Position numbers and translations under genes: made by a program
Shown here: positions 27,270 to 36,860 of the stretch, in pieces
Numbering within the stretch: position 1 is the first letter of the stretch
How the letters are laid out: each line of letters opens with the position of its first letter
Notes under the pieces: model-generated
Seen by the model: the letters and a program-made list of their open reading frames with translations, nothing else
Told to the model about the DNA's origin: nothing
The model's database searches: none
NCBI RefSeq assembly: GCF_003010955.1
Contig: NZ_PGGO01000028.1
Location: forward strand, 1 to 64,000
Reading direction: 5' to 3'
Length of the DNA stretch: 64,000 nucleotides
Origin: Phyllobacterium brassicacearum
GTDB lineage: Bacteria; Pseudomonadota; Alphaproteobacteria; Rhizobiales; Rhizobiaceae

Positions 27270-27427
27270 AATTGTACCGAAAAATTCTGTTCGAGCGCAT
27301 AGGGGTTACTGGTTCATTTGGGCGAAGGAGGACACTCGGTCCGTTCGGCGGCGTTTGGAAAGGATGGCGAACTGGTCGATGGCAACAGCAAGGGTTTTGT
27401 TTCCAGACAGCAGTCGCCGCAATCAGT

Positions 27428-27458
27428 GAAGAGAAGAAACGGCGCGGAAACGCGCCGT
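27428..27458 (-). terminator. Terminator between the giant gene and the exporter genes
   Basis: On the minus strand ACGGCGCG-tttc-CGCGCCGT (8-bp perfect stem) is followed by TTTCTTCTCTT. It begins about 20 bases after the stop of the giant gene. It should end most transcripts there, leaving limited read-through or a separate promoter for the exporter genes. Confidence 0.75.
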
Positions 27459-27477
27459 CTCCATAGTGAAGGCACTG

Positions 27478-30400
27478 TTATGCGGCATTGTTGGCTCGAA
27501 CCGACGAAGCAAACGCAAGCGTCGCATCGCCGACCAGCCGTGTCGTGCCATCGGTCATTTCGTAGGAGCTGGTGCCAGTGATCGCCGAACCATCCGGGAA
27601 CTGAATGGAACCTTGCGGGGATGGCAACAGGTTGACGAGCCGGATGCCCGCCTCCGACATGGTCTTGAGTTCGCCCTGATCGCTGATGCCGTTCTGGTTC
27701 GCATCCTGCCAGATCCGGAACTCATTCCAGCGGGCATCATTGTTGTCGAGCACGTCATCATGGTTGGTATCGAAAACCAGCCGCAAAGCCTCAAGGTCGG
27801 TCGGTTCGTCGCCTTCCGTTGTTCCCTCCGGCCACATGGAAAATGCGAGTTCCCTCGCCTGATCGATGGACCCATCGGCACCAGCCTCACCATTCTCACC
27901 AAGATCGATTGCCAGGAACCCGTCCTGCGGTCCAACCCAGGCCGTGCCGTCGCGGATACCGTCCTCGTCCCAATCATATTGGGGATGCGTGTCCTCGGCG
28001 AATTCTTCCGGATCGAAGGGACGAAGATCGATGTGATTGTCGCCATTGAGGTCAAGCAGGATGGGATCCTTGTCGGTCATGTGGCTCCAATGATCAATTA
28101 CGCGGCCGCTCGCGTCATACAGGGTCCAGCTATAGGTCAACTGCCAAACCTTGTATGAGCCGTTGTCATAGTACTCGGTTTTGCCCTGGAAATTCCCGTT
28201 GGCGGCGTATCTCATACCGAGATGGAACCTGCCATTGGAATAGCCTGATAGTTCAATGCGGCGGCCATCATCGTAATACTGCGTTTCGGTGACGGGTGTC
28301 CCCGCCGCATTAAATGTCCGAACGATGCGCGACCATGTCGCGACGTTGGTCGGATCAAAGTAGGTTTCGGTCCGAGTGCCGTTATCGAAAGTGGGCATAT
28401 CCAGCAGCAACTGGCCCGCCGCATTGAAATGATACTGGATGTTTGACCATGTCGCGACGTTGTGAGGATCGTAGACAATGTGGATCTGCGTGCTGTTGTC
28501 ATAAACGTTATACTGGGTCGTCAGACTTCCCGTCGTATCGAGCAACTGGACGATGTAAGACCAGTTCTGTGCATTGGTGACGTCCCAGGTGTAGGCGGTT
28601 TTCGTCCCGTCATCATTGCTGTTGAGCTGATAGGTCAGCCGGCCCGCCGCATCAAAATTTTGATCCACCCGCGACCATGGCTGTGCATTGTTCACATCGA
28701 GCGTGATGGCCGTCCGCGTTCCATTGTCGTAGAATTCATTCTGAAAATACAGCCGATTGGCGGAGTCAAATAGTTGATCGATGTGGGCCCAGCCTTGAGC
28801 ATTGGCAGGATCGTAGGTGTAGGCGGTCCGGGTCCCGTTGTCGTTGAATTCATTCTGATAGGTTATTTGTCCCGCGGCATTGTAGCTGCGTTCCATGCGT
28901 GTCCACGGACTGACGCTCGTCCAGTCGTAGGTGGTCGTTTCGGTCAGCACATTTGTCGCGCTGTAGAAATTCACCTGCTTTTGCTGGCCGGAGGCTGCAT
29001 CGAACGCGATATCCGCTCGGGTACCGTCGTCGTTGAACTGTTTCTCGAGTGTCTTCTTGCCGGCGGCATCAAATGATTGTTCGACACGGCTCCACGAATT
29101 GGCATTGAGCGGATCGAACAGCGCTGCGCTGGTGAGGATCCCCTTCTTGTTGATCTGGCTCACGCTGAGTTGCTGGCCACTGGCAGCGACAAACGTCTTC
29201 GCTGTCATTGTACCGTCAACATTAAGCACAATTTCTGCCGTTTTGCGTCCGGCAGAATCCGTGGTGAGACTGCTGAGCAATTTTCCGGCCGCCGTGTAAT
29301 TCTCCGTCACGGCTTCCTTCAAGGTGCCATTGGTGTTTCGATCAACAGCGGTGAGCGTTATCGAACCGTCATTGCGCGTGACCGCCGTCTCGGTGCGATC
29401 ATAGATGCCATCATTGTTTGCGTCCTTGTTGAGGACCGTTACAAGGCCATCGGCACTGGTGGAGATGGTGCCTTTTGCCTTGACACTGCCGTCGGCATTG
29501 GTTTCGGTGATCGTCGATAGGACCGAACCATCGATCTGTGTCTTCGACACCATAACGTGCTCGAAGGTACCATTGCCGTCAAAGTCCGAACGGACAGTCA
29601 TCATCAGACCATCGGTGGAAACGGTGGTTTCAACCTTCGCAGCGACGGCCTTCGCCCAATGCACCTCGCCTGCGACGAGATTGCTGAGTTCACGCGCTTC
29701 GGCATTATTGGTGACAGTCGTGACGCTTGCCCCGGACAGGTCAACAGTGGCTGTTTCGACCTGATCGACCGTGCCGCTGCCGTTGACATCCCGCGAGGTG
29801 GTGCGGGTCATCGCATCGGCGCTTCTGACGATCGTGGTCCTGGAAACCAGCTTGCCGGTTTCGTCCGTGTCGCTGGTGACACTGCGCTGACTGCCGTCGG
29901 CATTAAAGGTGTTGGTGGTGGTGCGGCGGCGGTCGATCGTGCCCTCACCGTCGAGATCCCACTCCGTGCTTGTCGTCAGGCCATCGGCCGACGTTTTGGC
30001 AACCGTCCGGTTGGCAACGCTGTGGTCGGCGCGGAAGCCGGTGATCGTCGTCGTCAGCGACCCGTCAACCGCCTGAATACGCTCTTCTTTCTGATCGACG
30101 TTGCCGTCGCCATTGGTCTCGCGTTCAATGGTGAAATAGCGGCCGCCGGCCAGACTTGATGTGACCGTCCAGTCGGTGACATTGCCGCTCGCGTTGGTGG
30201 TCGATACCGTATCGACTATCGATCCGTCCGCAAGGACGTCCCTGACGATCTTGCGCGTGCGCTGACCAAGGCCAGCCCGCTCTTCCTGAACAGTGACGGT
30301 GCGGCCGTCAGCACTGGTGGTCTCGACGCTCCAGGACAGTACGGTACCATCGGATTTGGTGTTGGCCACCGTGCGCGTGCGAGTACCATCTCCGTTGACG

Positions 30401-33400
30401 GTGGTGACGTCCGTTGATTTCTGATCATAGGTGCCGGAACCGGTCGTGTCCCACTGCGTGGTGACCGATTGCCCGTTTGCACTCGTATTGATCAGCTGGC
30501 GCTTGACCAGAGCAGCGGCCGCAAAGGTGCTGACTGTTCTCGTCCGCGAGCCATCCGCATTCAACACCGTTGTGTCGGTCTCGGTGCGGTCAAAGCTGCC
30601 CGAGCCCGTCGTGTCCCACTTGCGCGTTGCCGCCAGCCCGTCGCCAGAGGCGTCGACCACGCTCTTGCCCTTCAGCACCAGCCCCCCGGCACCGGCAACG
30701 AACCGGCTGAGGGTTTCCGTCTTGCTGCCGTTTGGATTGAGAACGACGGCGCGAATGGTTCTTGTATCGACCGTTCCATTGCCGTCGGTATCATAGTCGG
30801 TGGTTTCGGAAAGTCCGTCCGCGCTGGTTGTGATGGTCTTCCTGCTGCTGATGGTGATGCCGTCAGGCCCATAATCCGTCAGCGTTTGGGCTGTACTTCC
30901 ATCAACATTTTCAACGGTGACCGCCTGCTGGTTGGTCTTGCCGTCACCGTCAATGTCTTTGACCACCGTTGAGGTACGCTTGTCGGCACTGACGGTTGTC
31001 GTCATCTTGCTTTCAAGTGTGCCGTTGGCTTTGTTGTAGCTGACGGTCTGGACCGTGCTGCCGTCGGCATTCAGAACGCAGACCTCGCTCATTGAGCGCA
31101 GGGTCACTCCCGTGCCTGACGCCCATGTCGTGGTTTTTGTCAGACCATTCGCACTGACAACGATGGTTGTGAGCCAGGCCGGCGCGGCATTTGCACCGAA
31201 CTCGGCAATTGTTCGCGTCCGGCTGCCATCGGCATTGAGCACCGTCGTGTCATTGGTGGAAAGGTCAAACACCCCATCGCCGCTGGAATCGATCCTGGTG
31301 ACCGTCGACAGGCCGTCCGCCGACGTTTCCGTCACCGATCGGCTCATCAGCGAACCGTTCGCCTTATATTGATCGACGGTTTGTGTTGTCGACCCCTCGG
31401 CATTGACGACACGCGTTTCATGTCGGTCCACCACGCCGTCGCCATTAATATCGTCAACGACGGAAGTGCTGTTCGCGTTGGCGGAAACGGTCGTCACGGA
31501 CTTCGAAATCAGGTTACCCGAGGCATTGGTCGTCGAAAGGGTTTCAACCGTCGAACCGTCCGCATTCAGGGCTTTGGTCGCCGTGGCCGTTGCATCAACC
31601 GTCCCGTTGCCGTCGAGATCGGACTGAACGGTCGATGTCAGGCCATTGGCGCTGACTGTCGTGATTGTCCGGTGGGCCAAAGCGCTGCCCGCTACATCCG
31701 AAACGGTCTTTGTCACAGAACCATCGGCATTGAGGACAGTGGCATCCCATAAAGTCGTGTCGACAGTGCCATCGCCGTTCAGATCAGTATCGACTGATTT
31801 GACGAGGCCGTTGGTGAAGATCGTTGTAACGGTACTCTCCAGCAGCGTGCCATCGGCACTTGTGATTGTGACCGTCTGCGTCCTGGTTCCGTCAGCATTA
31901 AGGACGGTTGTGTCGACTGTCTTTTCATCAGTGACGCCGTCGCCATTGACATCGCTCAACGTGGTTACCGTCAAGCCGCTGGCGCTGGTGGTGGAGATTG
32001 TTCGCGCATAGATCGTCCCATCGACATTCGTCCGGGTGACCGTTTTGCTCCGGCTGCCATCGACGTTCAGAACCTCGACTACTGTCTGATCGACATTGCC
32101 ATCGCCATTGTCGTCAGTCGTGATGGTCGTGGTGCGGCGATCGGCAATGGTCAGCGTGACGGTCTTGCCAAGCAAGGTGCCATTGCCGCTCTTGCTCTCC
32201 ACCGTTTCCCGGCGGCTCCCGTCGGCGTTAATAACGATGGCGCTGGTCGTGATCTCATCGACAACCCCGTCACCGGTGGTGTCTTGCTCCAGCGTCCGGG
32301 TCAGACCATTTGCCGAGTTGATGGTCGTCGTCTTGCCGAGCAATGTGCCATCACTGCTCCTCGATGTCACAGTCTGTGTCCGGCTGCCGTCGGCATTAAG
32401 GCTCGTGACTTCGGTCGTGACCGTATCATCCGTTCCGTCACCATTCAGGTCCGTTCGAACTGTCTTTGACAGCCCGTTCGCCGAAGTCTCCGTCACGCTC
32501 TTGGCAATCAGCGTTCCATTCGGATTGAATTCGCTGACGGTTTCCGTCGTTGAACCATCGGCGTTGACCAGCACGGCACGGCGCGTGTCGATCGCCCCAT
32601 CACCGTTTGCGTCTTCGTCGACCGAGACATTTCTGCCGTTGGCGCTTGTGTTCCCGACCGATTTCGACAGCAGCGCCCCGCTGACCGACCTTGTTTCCGT
32701 GGTCTCAACGGTGGAACCATCCGCGTTCAACGTCTTCGCTGATGTTGCAATCCGATCGATCGTGCCATCGCCATCGGCATCGATTTGCGTCGCCGAATTC
32801 AACCCGTTGGCACTGACGGTGGTGATCGTCCGGTCCTTCAGGCTCGTTCCGGCGTAATTCGACACCGTCTTCGTGATCGAACCGTCGGCGTTGAAAATCG
32901 AGGTTTCGCTTGCTTTGGCATCAACGGGACCTGAACCGTCGACATTCACTTCCACGGTTTTGACCAGCCCGTTGGCACTGACCCTGGTGACCGTTTCGCT
33001 GAGCACTGCACCATTGCCGCTCGTTGTCGTAACCGTCTGTGTGCGGCTGCCATCGGTGTTGAGCACGGTTATGTCGACCGTCTTCCCGTCGATCGAACCG
33101 TCACCATCCACATCATCGGTCGTCGTGATCGTGAGACCATCTGCGCTCGTTGTGGTGACCGACTTCGCCAGAAGCACGCCGGCGGAATTCGTCCGGGTAA
33201 TGGTCGATGTTTTGCTGCCGTCGGCGTTCAGAACCTGGATCGCCGTCTGATCGACATTGCCATCGCCATCACGGTCGGTTGTGACCGTCGTCGTCTTGCG
33301 ATCGGTGCTGGTCAGCGTCACTGTTTTGCCAAGCAGCGCACCATCGCCGCTCTTTGTTATGGTGGTCCGCTGGCGGCTGCCATCTGCATTGAGCACTATA

Positions 33401-36400
33401 ATCGTGTCGGCGATCTGGTCGATCGAGCCGTCGCCATTGAGATCCTGCTCGACCGTCTGGGTTAGGCTGTCCGCCGACGTGATCTTAACGATCTTGCTGA
33501 TGATGGAGCCGTCTGCACTCTTTGCGACCACCGTTTGCGTGCGGCTGCCATCGGCGTTGACCGTTGTGACATCGGTTTCGACGCGATCAATTGTTCCGTC
33601 GCCATTCAGATCGGAGCTCGTTGTGGTCGAAAGACCATCGGCTGTCGTCACGGCAATTGCCTTGCTCTGCAGCGAGCCATCCGGATTGAGGCTACTTGCG
33701 GTTTGCGTCGTCGATCCGTCCGTATTGATGATCACCGTCGTCCGGGCATCCCACGCGCCATCGCCGTTCCGATCCTCATCGACTGTGATGGTCTTGCCAT
33801 CGCCGCTTGTTGTGGTGATGGACTTCGACAGTAGTGTGCCGTCGGCACTTTTCACCGTCTCGGTTTGTGTGCGGCTTTGGTCGGCTCCGACCACGGTCAC
33901 TTGCGAGCTGACGCGATCAATGATCCCGTCACCCGTCAGGTCGCTCGATGTGGTTTGCGACAAGCCGTCGGCACTGGTTACAGTGATGGTCTTGTCACGC
34001 AGGGATTGATCGGCGTTGAAGCTCGAAACCGTGGTTGTAATTTGCCCCGCAGCGTCAACAGCGATGCTGGTCGTTTCAGTCTCGTCGAACGTACCGTTGC
34101 CGCTATGATCATATTGAACAGTACGGGTTCGGTTATCCGCGCTGGTCTGAGTGATGGTTCTCGCGATCAGGCTGCCGTCGGCACTCTTGCCGTCCACCGT
34201 TTTGGTGCGGCTACCATCGGCATTGTTAACGGTCGCTTCGATGGAATTGAGTTCGTAGACGCCATCGCCATTCGCATCGGTGCGTGTTGTTTTGGAGAGG
34301 CCATCGGCGCTTGCCGTCACGTTGATCTGTTTGCTGAGCGAACTGTCAAGGCTGAATGCCTTGGTCGTTGTGACCGTCGAGCCGTCGGCGTTGGTGACAA
34401 AAGTCTCGCTCTGGTCGGCCAATCCGTCGCCGTCCTGGTCGACAGTGGTGGTGATCGTCTTCTTGTCCGCGCTGGTGACAATGGTCGTACGGTTCAACAG
34501 CGAGCCATCGGCATTGAAGTTCGAGAGGGTGCGGGTGCGGGTTCCGTCGCCAGCAATCGCGAGACCATCGCTTTGCGACCGGTCAAAGGTGCCGTTGCCA
34601 TCATCATCGAACTGGGTTGTCTTGGTCAGACCGTCGGCACTACGGGTAATCAGATTGCGGAAGGCCAGGCTGCCATCTTTGTTATAGGCAAGGATATCTT
34701 CCGTTGTCGAACCGTCAGCATTGGTCACGCTGGTGCGCTTGATGATGTAGCCGTTCGGATCCGAGGCCAGAATCGCGTCGCCGACCGTGCCGGTCGTGCC
34801 GTCGATCCGGGTAAATTCCGTCCGACCGACAATAGCCGAGCCGTCGGCAAAGTTCTGGCCACTGCCTTTCGGCGTCAGGTCGATTGAAGCGATGCCGAGC
34901 GCGTCGAGCGATTGCATCTGGCCGTTGACCATGACCTTGAACTCAGCCCACCTTGCATCGCCCGCATCGAGCTTGCCGTTGTGGTTGGTGTCGAAGACAT
35001 TACGGATGGCCTCAAGGTCGCCGGTCGCCGACTTGTCCCATTCGGTGAAGATGAATTCATTCGACTGATTGATCTTGCCATCGTCGTTCGTGTCGATGAT
35101 CAGGACACCCGTCCCCTCGCCCGCCCAGGCCGTGCGATGCAAATAACCATCGCCATCAAGGTCGACGAATTGCGAGGACGACGACAGTGAGTCGACGGTG
35201 AGGCCATTGCCGGAAAGATCGAGGAGGACAGGCTTGTTGCCCCACGAGCTCTTGTGGTCCTCGTTTCGGGTGCTTTCGCGGGTGGCAGCATTGGAGCTCT
35301 TGCTTGAATGGCTGCTCGAGCCTGCTGACGAACTGGAATTGCCACCTCCCAATAACGCGCCTAGCTTGCTGAGCCCGGCGTTCATTGTGTCACGAATTGC
35401 TCCAAGGAAGCCGCCAAGAGCAGAAACGCCTGCTTCAATGCCGCGTCCTACGGCAGCCGCAGCATCGTTCAAGGCCTTGCCCCAAGTGTTGGTTCCTCCC
35501 CACAGCTCCGCCAAACTTTGTGCGGGACGGGCAATCGAGTGTGAAAGGGGGACTGGAGGCTGCACCGGCTTCGCCACCGGGATGGGGATGGGACGGGCAA
35601 CGGGCTTTGCCACTACGGTAGCCGTCTGAAATCCCGTGGTGAAGCCAGCCGTTGGCGTCGTCCAATCAAGTCCAGGAAAAACTCCCGTAGAAACTTTTGG
35701 AAGGCCTGACCTTTCCAGCTCCAACCCGGCGTGGAAGTTCTGCTCCGGTAAACTGGGCAAACTGTGCTCGGACGGATTCTTGACACCCCAACTTGTGTCC
35801 GCATAGTTGTTGCCGGCATTCGGGTCGCGGTGAGCATTCCGCTTATCTCGCAGGTCTGCCAGGTCCGCCCGGCGGTTGCTCTGGCTGGTGCGGTCTTGCG
35901 CCAGGTCCGATGGCGTTGCACGTGTTCCGTCACCGCTACGGTCTCGATCACGGTCAATCTGATTTTGTGTTTCTCGCCCGACTGGCGGCGTGCGACTGGG
36001 CCGGCTAGGCGCACTGAAACTGTCGTGACGAGCGGCATTCCGCGCATTGGCTTCAACCTCCGCTGACTCAGATCGTATCCCGGTCGGAGAAATGTTGCCC
36101 GCAACAACCGGCGAATGCGTCAGATGGCTCCGCCCACCGTTTGCTGGAGCGGCGGCCGCCTCATTTGATTTTTGAATAACTGCTCCATAATGAAGATTAC
36201 CTTGCGAATCCAAGTAAGGGAGCGATGAAAGATTGGGAGCGCGAATAGCTGACGCAGGCGTGGCAGGCGTGTAAGACATAACGGTTATCTGGTAGCCTGC
36301 AGGTGTAGTTGTGCCACCAATCACACCCGAGATAATACCCCAAGCCTCATTTATTTTACCGATTAGGTTCGGTAGAGACGAATTTGGGATAAGTGACATG

Positions 36401-36732
36401 TCTGGGATATCCGGAAGCGGTGCTATCGTCTCAACGTCAACGCGTATTTCACCCCACGTCGGTCCAGTGAGAGCACCAGTCGTTACTGTCACAGTTGACG
36501 GGTGGTAATGTCCACCAATTGGAACCGATTTGTAAGCCATTGTATTTGTATATGGATTTAAGTAGGAAACGTGCGCGATTGCTGGCGGATTCCATTCATA
36601 AAGTGTGCCACGGGCACTAATAGAGATATTCATGTTGAAAGGTTGCGACGTAGTGTAAGAAAACATCGCGCGTGGGTTGTTAAAATAATTAATACTTTGC
36701 GTGCGGTTTGAGTTCTTCTGTCCCACGATCAC
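27478..36732 (-). CDS. Giant calcium-binding repeat protein, type I secretion substrate
   Basis: A 3084-residue acidic protein. Residues 1-500 are a low-complexity start with a Ser/Pro/Gln-rich linker. A first EF-hand-like module begins near 501 ('VLLDLSGNGLTVDSL', 'DTNDDGKINQSNEF', 'DTNHNGKLDAGDARW'). Then come about 32 tandem units of 52-58 residues, each with a D-x-[DN]-G-x-G-x-x-D loop and an 'NADGS' turn, then a YD-like region of 'FNDNGTRTAYTYD' units, and a second EF-hand-like module ending in an uncleaved, weakly hydrophobic C-terminus that suits type I export. Classical RTX nonapeptides are absent. AGGAG precedes the GTG start; an in-frame GTG at 36726 has better spacing. Likely a secreted or surface adhesin-like protein; activity unknown. 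Confidence 0.85.
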   Translation of the reverse strand: MIVGQKNSNRTQSINYFNNPRAMFSYTTSQPFNMNISISARGTLYEWNPPAIAHVSYLNPYTNTMAYKSVPIGGHYHPSTVTVTTGALTGPTWGEIRVDVETIAPLPDIPDMSLIPNSSLPNLIGKINEAWGIISGVIGGTTTPAGYQITVMSYTPATPASAIRAPNLSSLPYLDSQGNLHYGAVIQKSNEAAAAPANGGRSHLTHSPVVAGNISPTGIRSESAEVEANARNAARHDSFSAPSRPSRTPPVGRETQNQIDRDRDRSGDGTRATPSDLAQDRTSQSNRRADLADLRDKRNAHRDPNAGNNYADTSWGVKNPSEHSLPSLPEQNFHAGLELERSGLPKVSTGVFPGLDWTTPTAGFTTGFQTATVVAKPVARPIPIPVAKPVQPPVPLSHSIARPAQSLAELWGGTNTWGKALNDAAAAVGRGIEAGVSALGGFLGAIRDTMNAGLSKLGALLGGGNSSSSAGSSSHSSKSSNAATRESTRNEDHKSSWGNKPVLLDLSGNGLTVDSLSSSSQFVDLDGDGYLHRTAWAGEGTGVLIIDTNDDGKINQSNEFIFTEWDKSATGDLEAIRNVFDTNHNGKLDAGDARWAEFKVMVNGQMQSLDALGIASIDLTPKGSGQNFADGSAIVGRTEFTRIDGTTGTVGDAILASDPNGYIIKRTSVTNADGSTTEDILAYNKDGSLAFRNLITRSADGLTKTTQFDDDGNGTFDRSQSDGLAIAGDGTRTRTLSNFNADGSLLNRTTIVTSADKKTITTTVDQDGDGLADQSETFVTNADGSTVTTTKAFSLDSSLSKQINVTASADGLSKTTRTDANGDGVYELNSIEATVNNADGSRTKTVDGKSADGSLIARTITQTSADNRTRTVQYDHSGNGTFDETETTSIAVDAAGQITTTVSSFNADQSLRDKTITVTSADGLSQTTSSDLTGDGIIDRVSSQVTVVGADQSRTQTETVKSADGTLLSKSITTTSGDGKTITVDEDRNGDGAWDARTTVIINTDGSTTQTASSLNPDGSLQSKAIAVTTADGLSTTTSSDLNGDGTIDRVETDVTTVNADGSRTQTVVAKSADGSIISKIVKITSADSLTQTVEQDLNGDGSIDQIADTIIVLNADGSRQRTTITKSGDGALLGKTVTLTSTDRKTTTVTTDRDGDGNVDQTAIQVLNADGSKTSTITRTNSAGVLLAKSVTTTSADGLTITTTDDVDGDGSIDGKTVDITVLNTDGSRTQTVTTTSGNGAVLSETVTRVSANGLVKTVEVNVDGSGPVDAKASETSIFNADGSITKTVSNYAGTSLKDRTITTVSANGLNSATQIDADGDGTIDRIATSAKTLNADGSTVETTETRSVSGALLSKSVGNTSANGRNVSVDEDANGDGAIDTRRAVLVNADGSTTETVSEFNPNGTLIAKSVTETSANGLSKTVRTDLNGDGTDDTVTTEVTSLNADGSRTQTVTSRSSDGTLLGKTTTINSANGLTRTLEQDTTGDGVVDEITTSAIVINADGSRRETVESKSGNGTLLGKTVTLTIADRRTTTITTDDNGDGNVDQTVVEVLNVDGSRSKTVTRTNVDGTIYARTISTTSASGLTVTTLSDVNGDGVTDEKTVDTTVLNADGTRTQTVTITSADGTLLESTVTTIFTNGLVKSVDTDLNGDGTVDTTLWDATVLNADGSVTKTVSDVAGSALAHRTITTVSANGLTSTVQSDLDGNGTVDATATATKALNADGSTVETLSTTNASGNLISKSVTTVSANANSTSVVDDINGDGVVDRHETRVVNAEGSTTQTVDQYKANGSLMSRSVTETSADGLSTVTRIDSSGDGVFDLSTNDTTVLNADGSRTRTIAEFGANAAPAWLTTIVVSANGLTKTTTWASGTGVTLRSMSEVCVLNADGSTVQTVSYNKANGTLESKMTTTVSADKRTSTVVKDIDGDGKTNQQAVTVENVDGSTAQTLTDYGPDGITISSRKTITTSADGLSETTDYDTDGNGTVDTRTIRAVVLNPNGSKTETLSRFVAGAGGLVLKGKSVVDASGDGLAATRKWDTTGSGSFDRTETDTTVLNADGSRTRTVSTFAAAALVKRQLINTSANGQSVTTQWDTTGSGTYDQKSTDVTTVNGDGTRTRTVANTKSDGTVLSWSVETTSADGRTVTVQEERAGLGQRTRKIVRDVLADGSIVDTVSTTNASGNVTDWTVTSSLAGGRYFTIERETNGDGNVDQKEERIQAVDGSLTTTITGFRADHSVANRTVAKTSADGLTTSTEWDLDGEGTIDRRRTTTNTFNADGSQRSVTSDTDETGKLVSRTTIVRSADAMTRTTSRDVNGSGTVDQVETATVDLSGASVTTVTNNAEARELSNLVAGEVHWAKAVAAKVETTVSTDGLMMTVRSDFDGNGTFEHVMVSKTQIDGSVLSTITETNADGSVKAKGTISTSADGLVTVLNKDANNDGIYDRTETAVTRNDGSITLTAVDRNTNGTLKEAVTENYTAAGKLLSSLTTDSAGRKTAEIVLNVDGTMTAKTFVAASGQQLSVSQINKKGILTSAALFDPLNANSWSRVEQSFDAAGKKTLEKQFNDDGTRADIAFDAASGQQKQVNFYSATNVLTETTTYDWTSVSPWTRMERSYNAAGQITYQNEFNDNGTRTAYTYDPANAQGWAHIDQLFDSANRLYFQNEFYDNGTRTAITLDVNNAQPWSRVDQNFDAAGRLTYQLNSNDDGTKTAYTWDVTNAQNWSYIVQLLDTTGSLTTQYNVYDNSTQIHIVYDPHNVATWSNIQYHFNAAGQLLLDMPTFDNGTRTETYFDPTNVATWSRIVRTFNAAGTPVTETQYYDDGRRIELSGYSNGRFHLGMRYAANGNFQGKTEYYDNGSYKVWQLTYSWTLYDASGRVIDHWSHMTDKDPILLDLNGDNHIDLRPFDPEEFAEDTHPQYDWDEDGIRDGTAWVGPQDGFLAIDLGENGEAGADGSIDQARELAFSMWPEGTTEGDEPTDLEALRLVFDTNHDDVLDNNDARWNEFRIWQDANQNGISDQGELKTMSEAGIRLVNLLPSPQGSIQFPDGSAITGTSSYEMTDGTTRLVGDATLAFASSVRANNAA
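29305..34660 (-). repeat. 32-unit tandem repeat array inside the giant gene
   Basis: About 5.35 kb of tandem units, average near 56 codons. The consensus is roughly 'TSADGLTKTT' + 'DxDGDGxxD' + 'NADGSRTQTV' + 'ADGSLLxKxxT'. Units are diverged rather than identical, so the array is old or under selection for variety. It is coding and in frame throughout, which excludes a CRISPR explanation. Confidence 0.85.
31489..33813 (-). repeat. Seven-unit higher-order repeat (two adjacent blocks)
   Basis: Units 6-12 (32650-33813) and 13-19 (31489-32649) match one by one in order. For example 8 and 15 share 'GALLGKTVTL'/'GTLLGKTVTL' ends, 9 and 16 share 'DGDGNVDQT'/'NGDGNVDQT', and 6, 13 and 20 share 'DEDRNGDG'/'DEDANGDG'/'VDDINGDG'. 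Each block is about 1.16 kb. This points to a past block duplication. Confidence 0.7.
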
Positions 36733-36860
36733 AATCTCCTGATTAGGCTTCTTTGTGTATACTTATATTCACTAAGGCAAGTGTTTTTGATACCTTATTT
36801 TGTTTTCATAGAAAACATTAGGCATTTTTTTAAATTATCAAGAACCGAATTTCAGTTATA

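Noticed and set aside
29305-34660. Regular ~165-bp periodicity resembling a tandem DNA repeat or CRISPR-like array.
   Set aside because: The period equals 52-58 codons of one uninterrupted protein frame, units are diverged, and there are no short identical repeats with unique spacers.
29077-34887. Long plus-strand open frames across the giant gene.
   Set aside because: They mirror the repeat structure of the minus-strand protein and have no ribosome sites or known patterns.
27478-36732. Classical RTX toxin assignment for the giant protein.
   Set aside because: No GGxGxDxUx nonapeptide arrays were found; the repeats are of another calcium-loop type.
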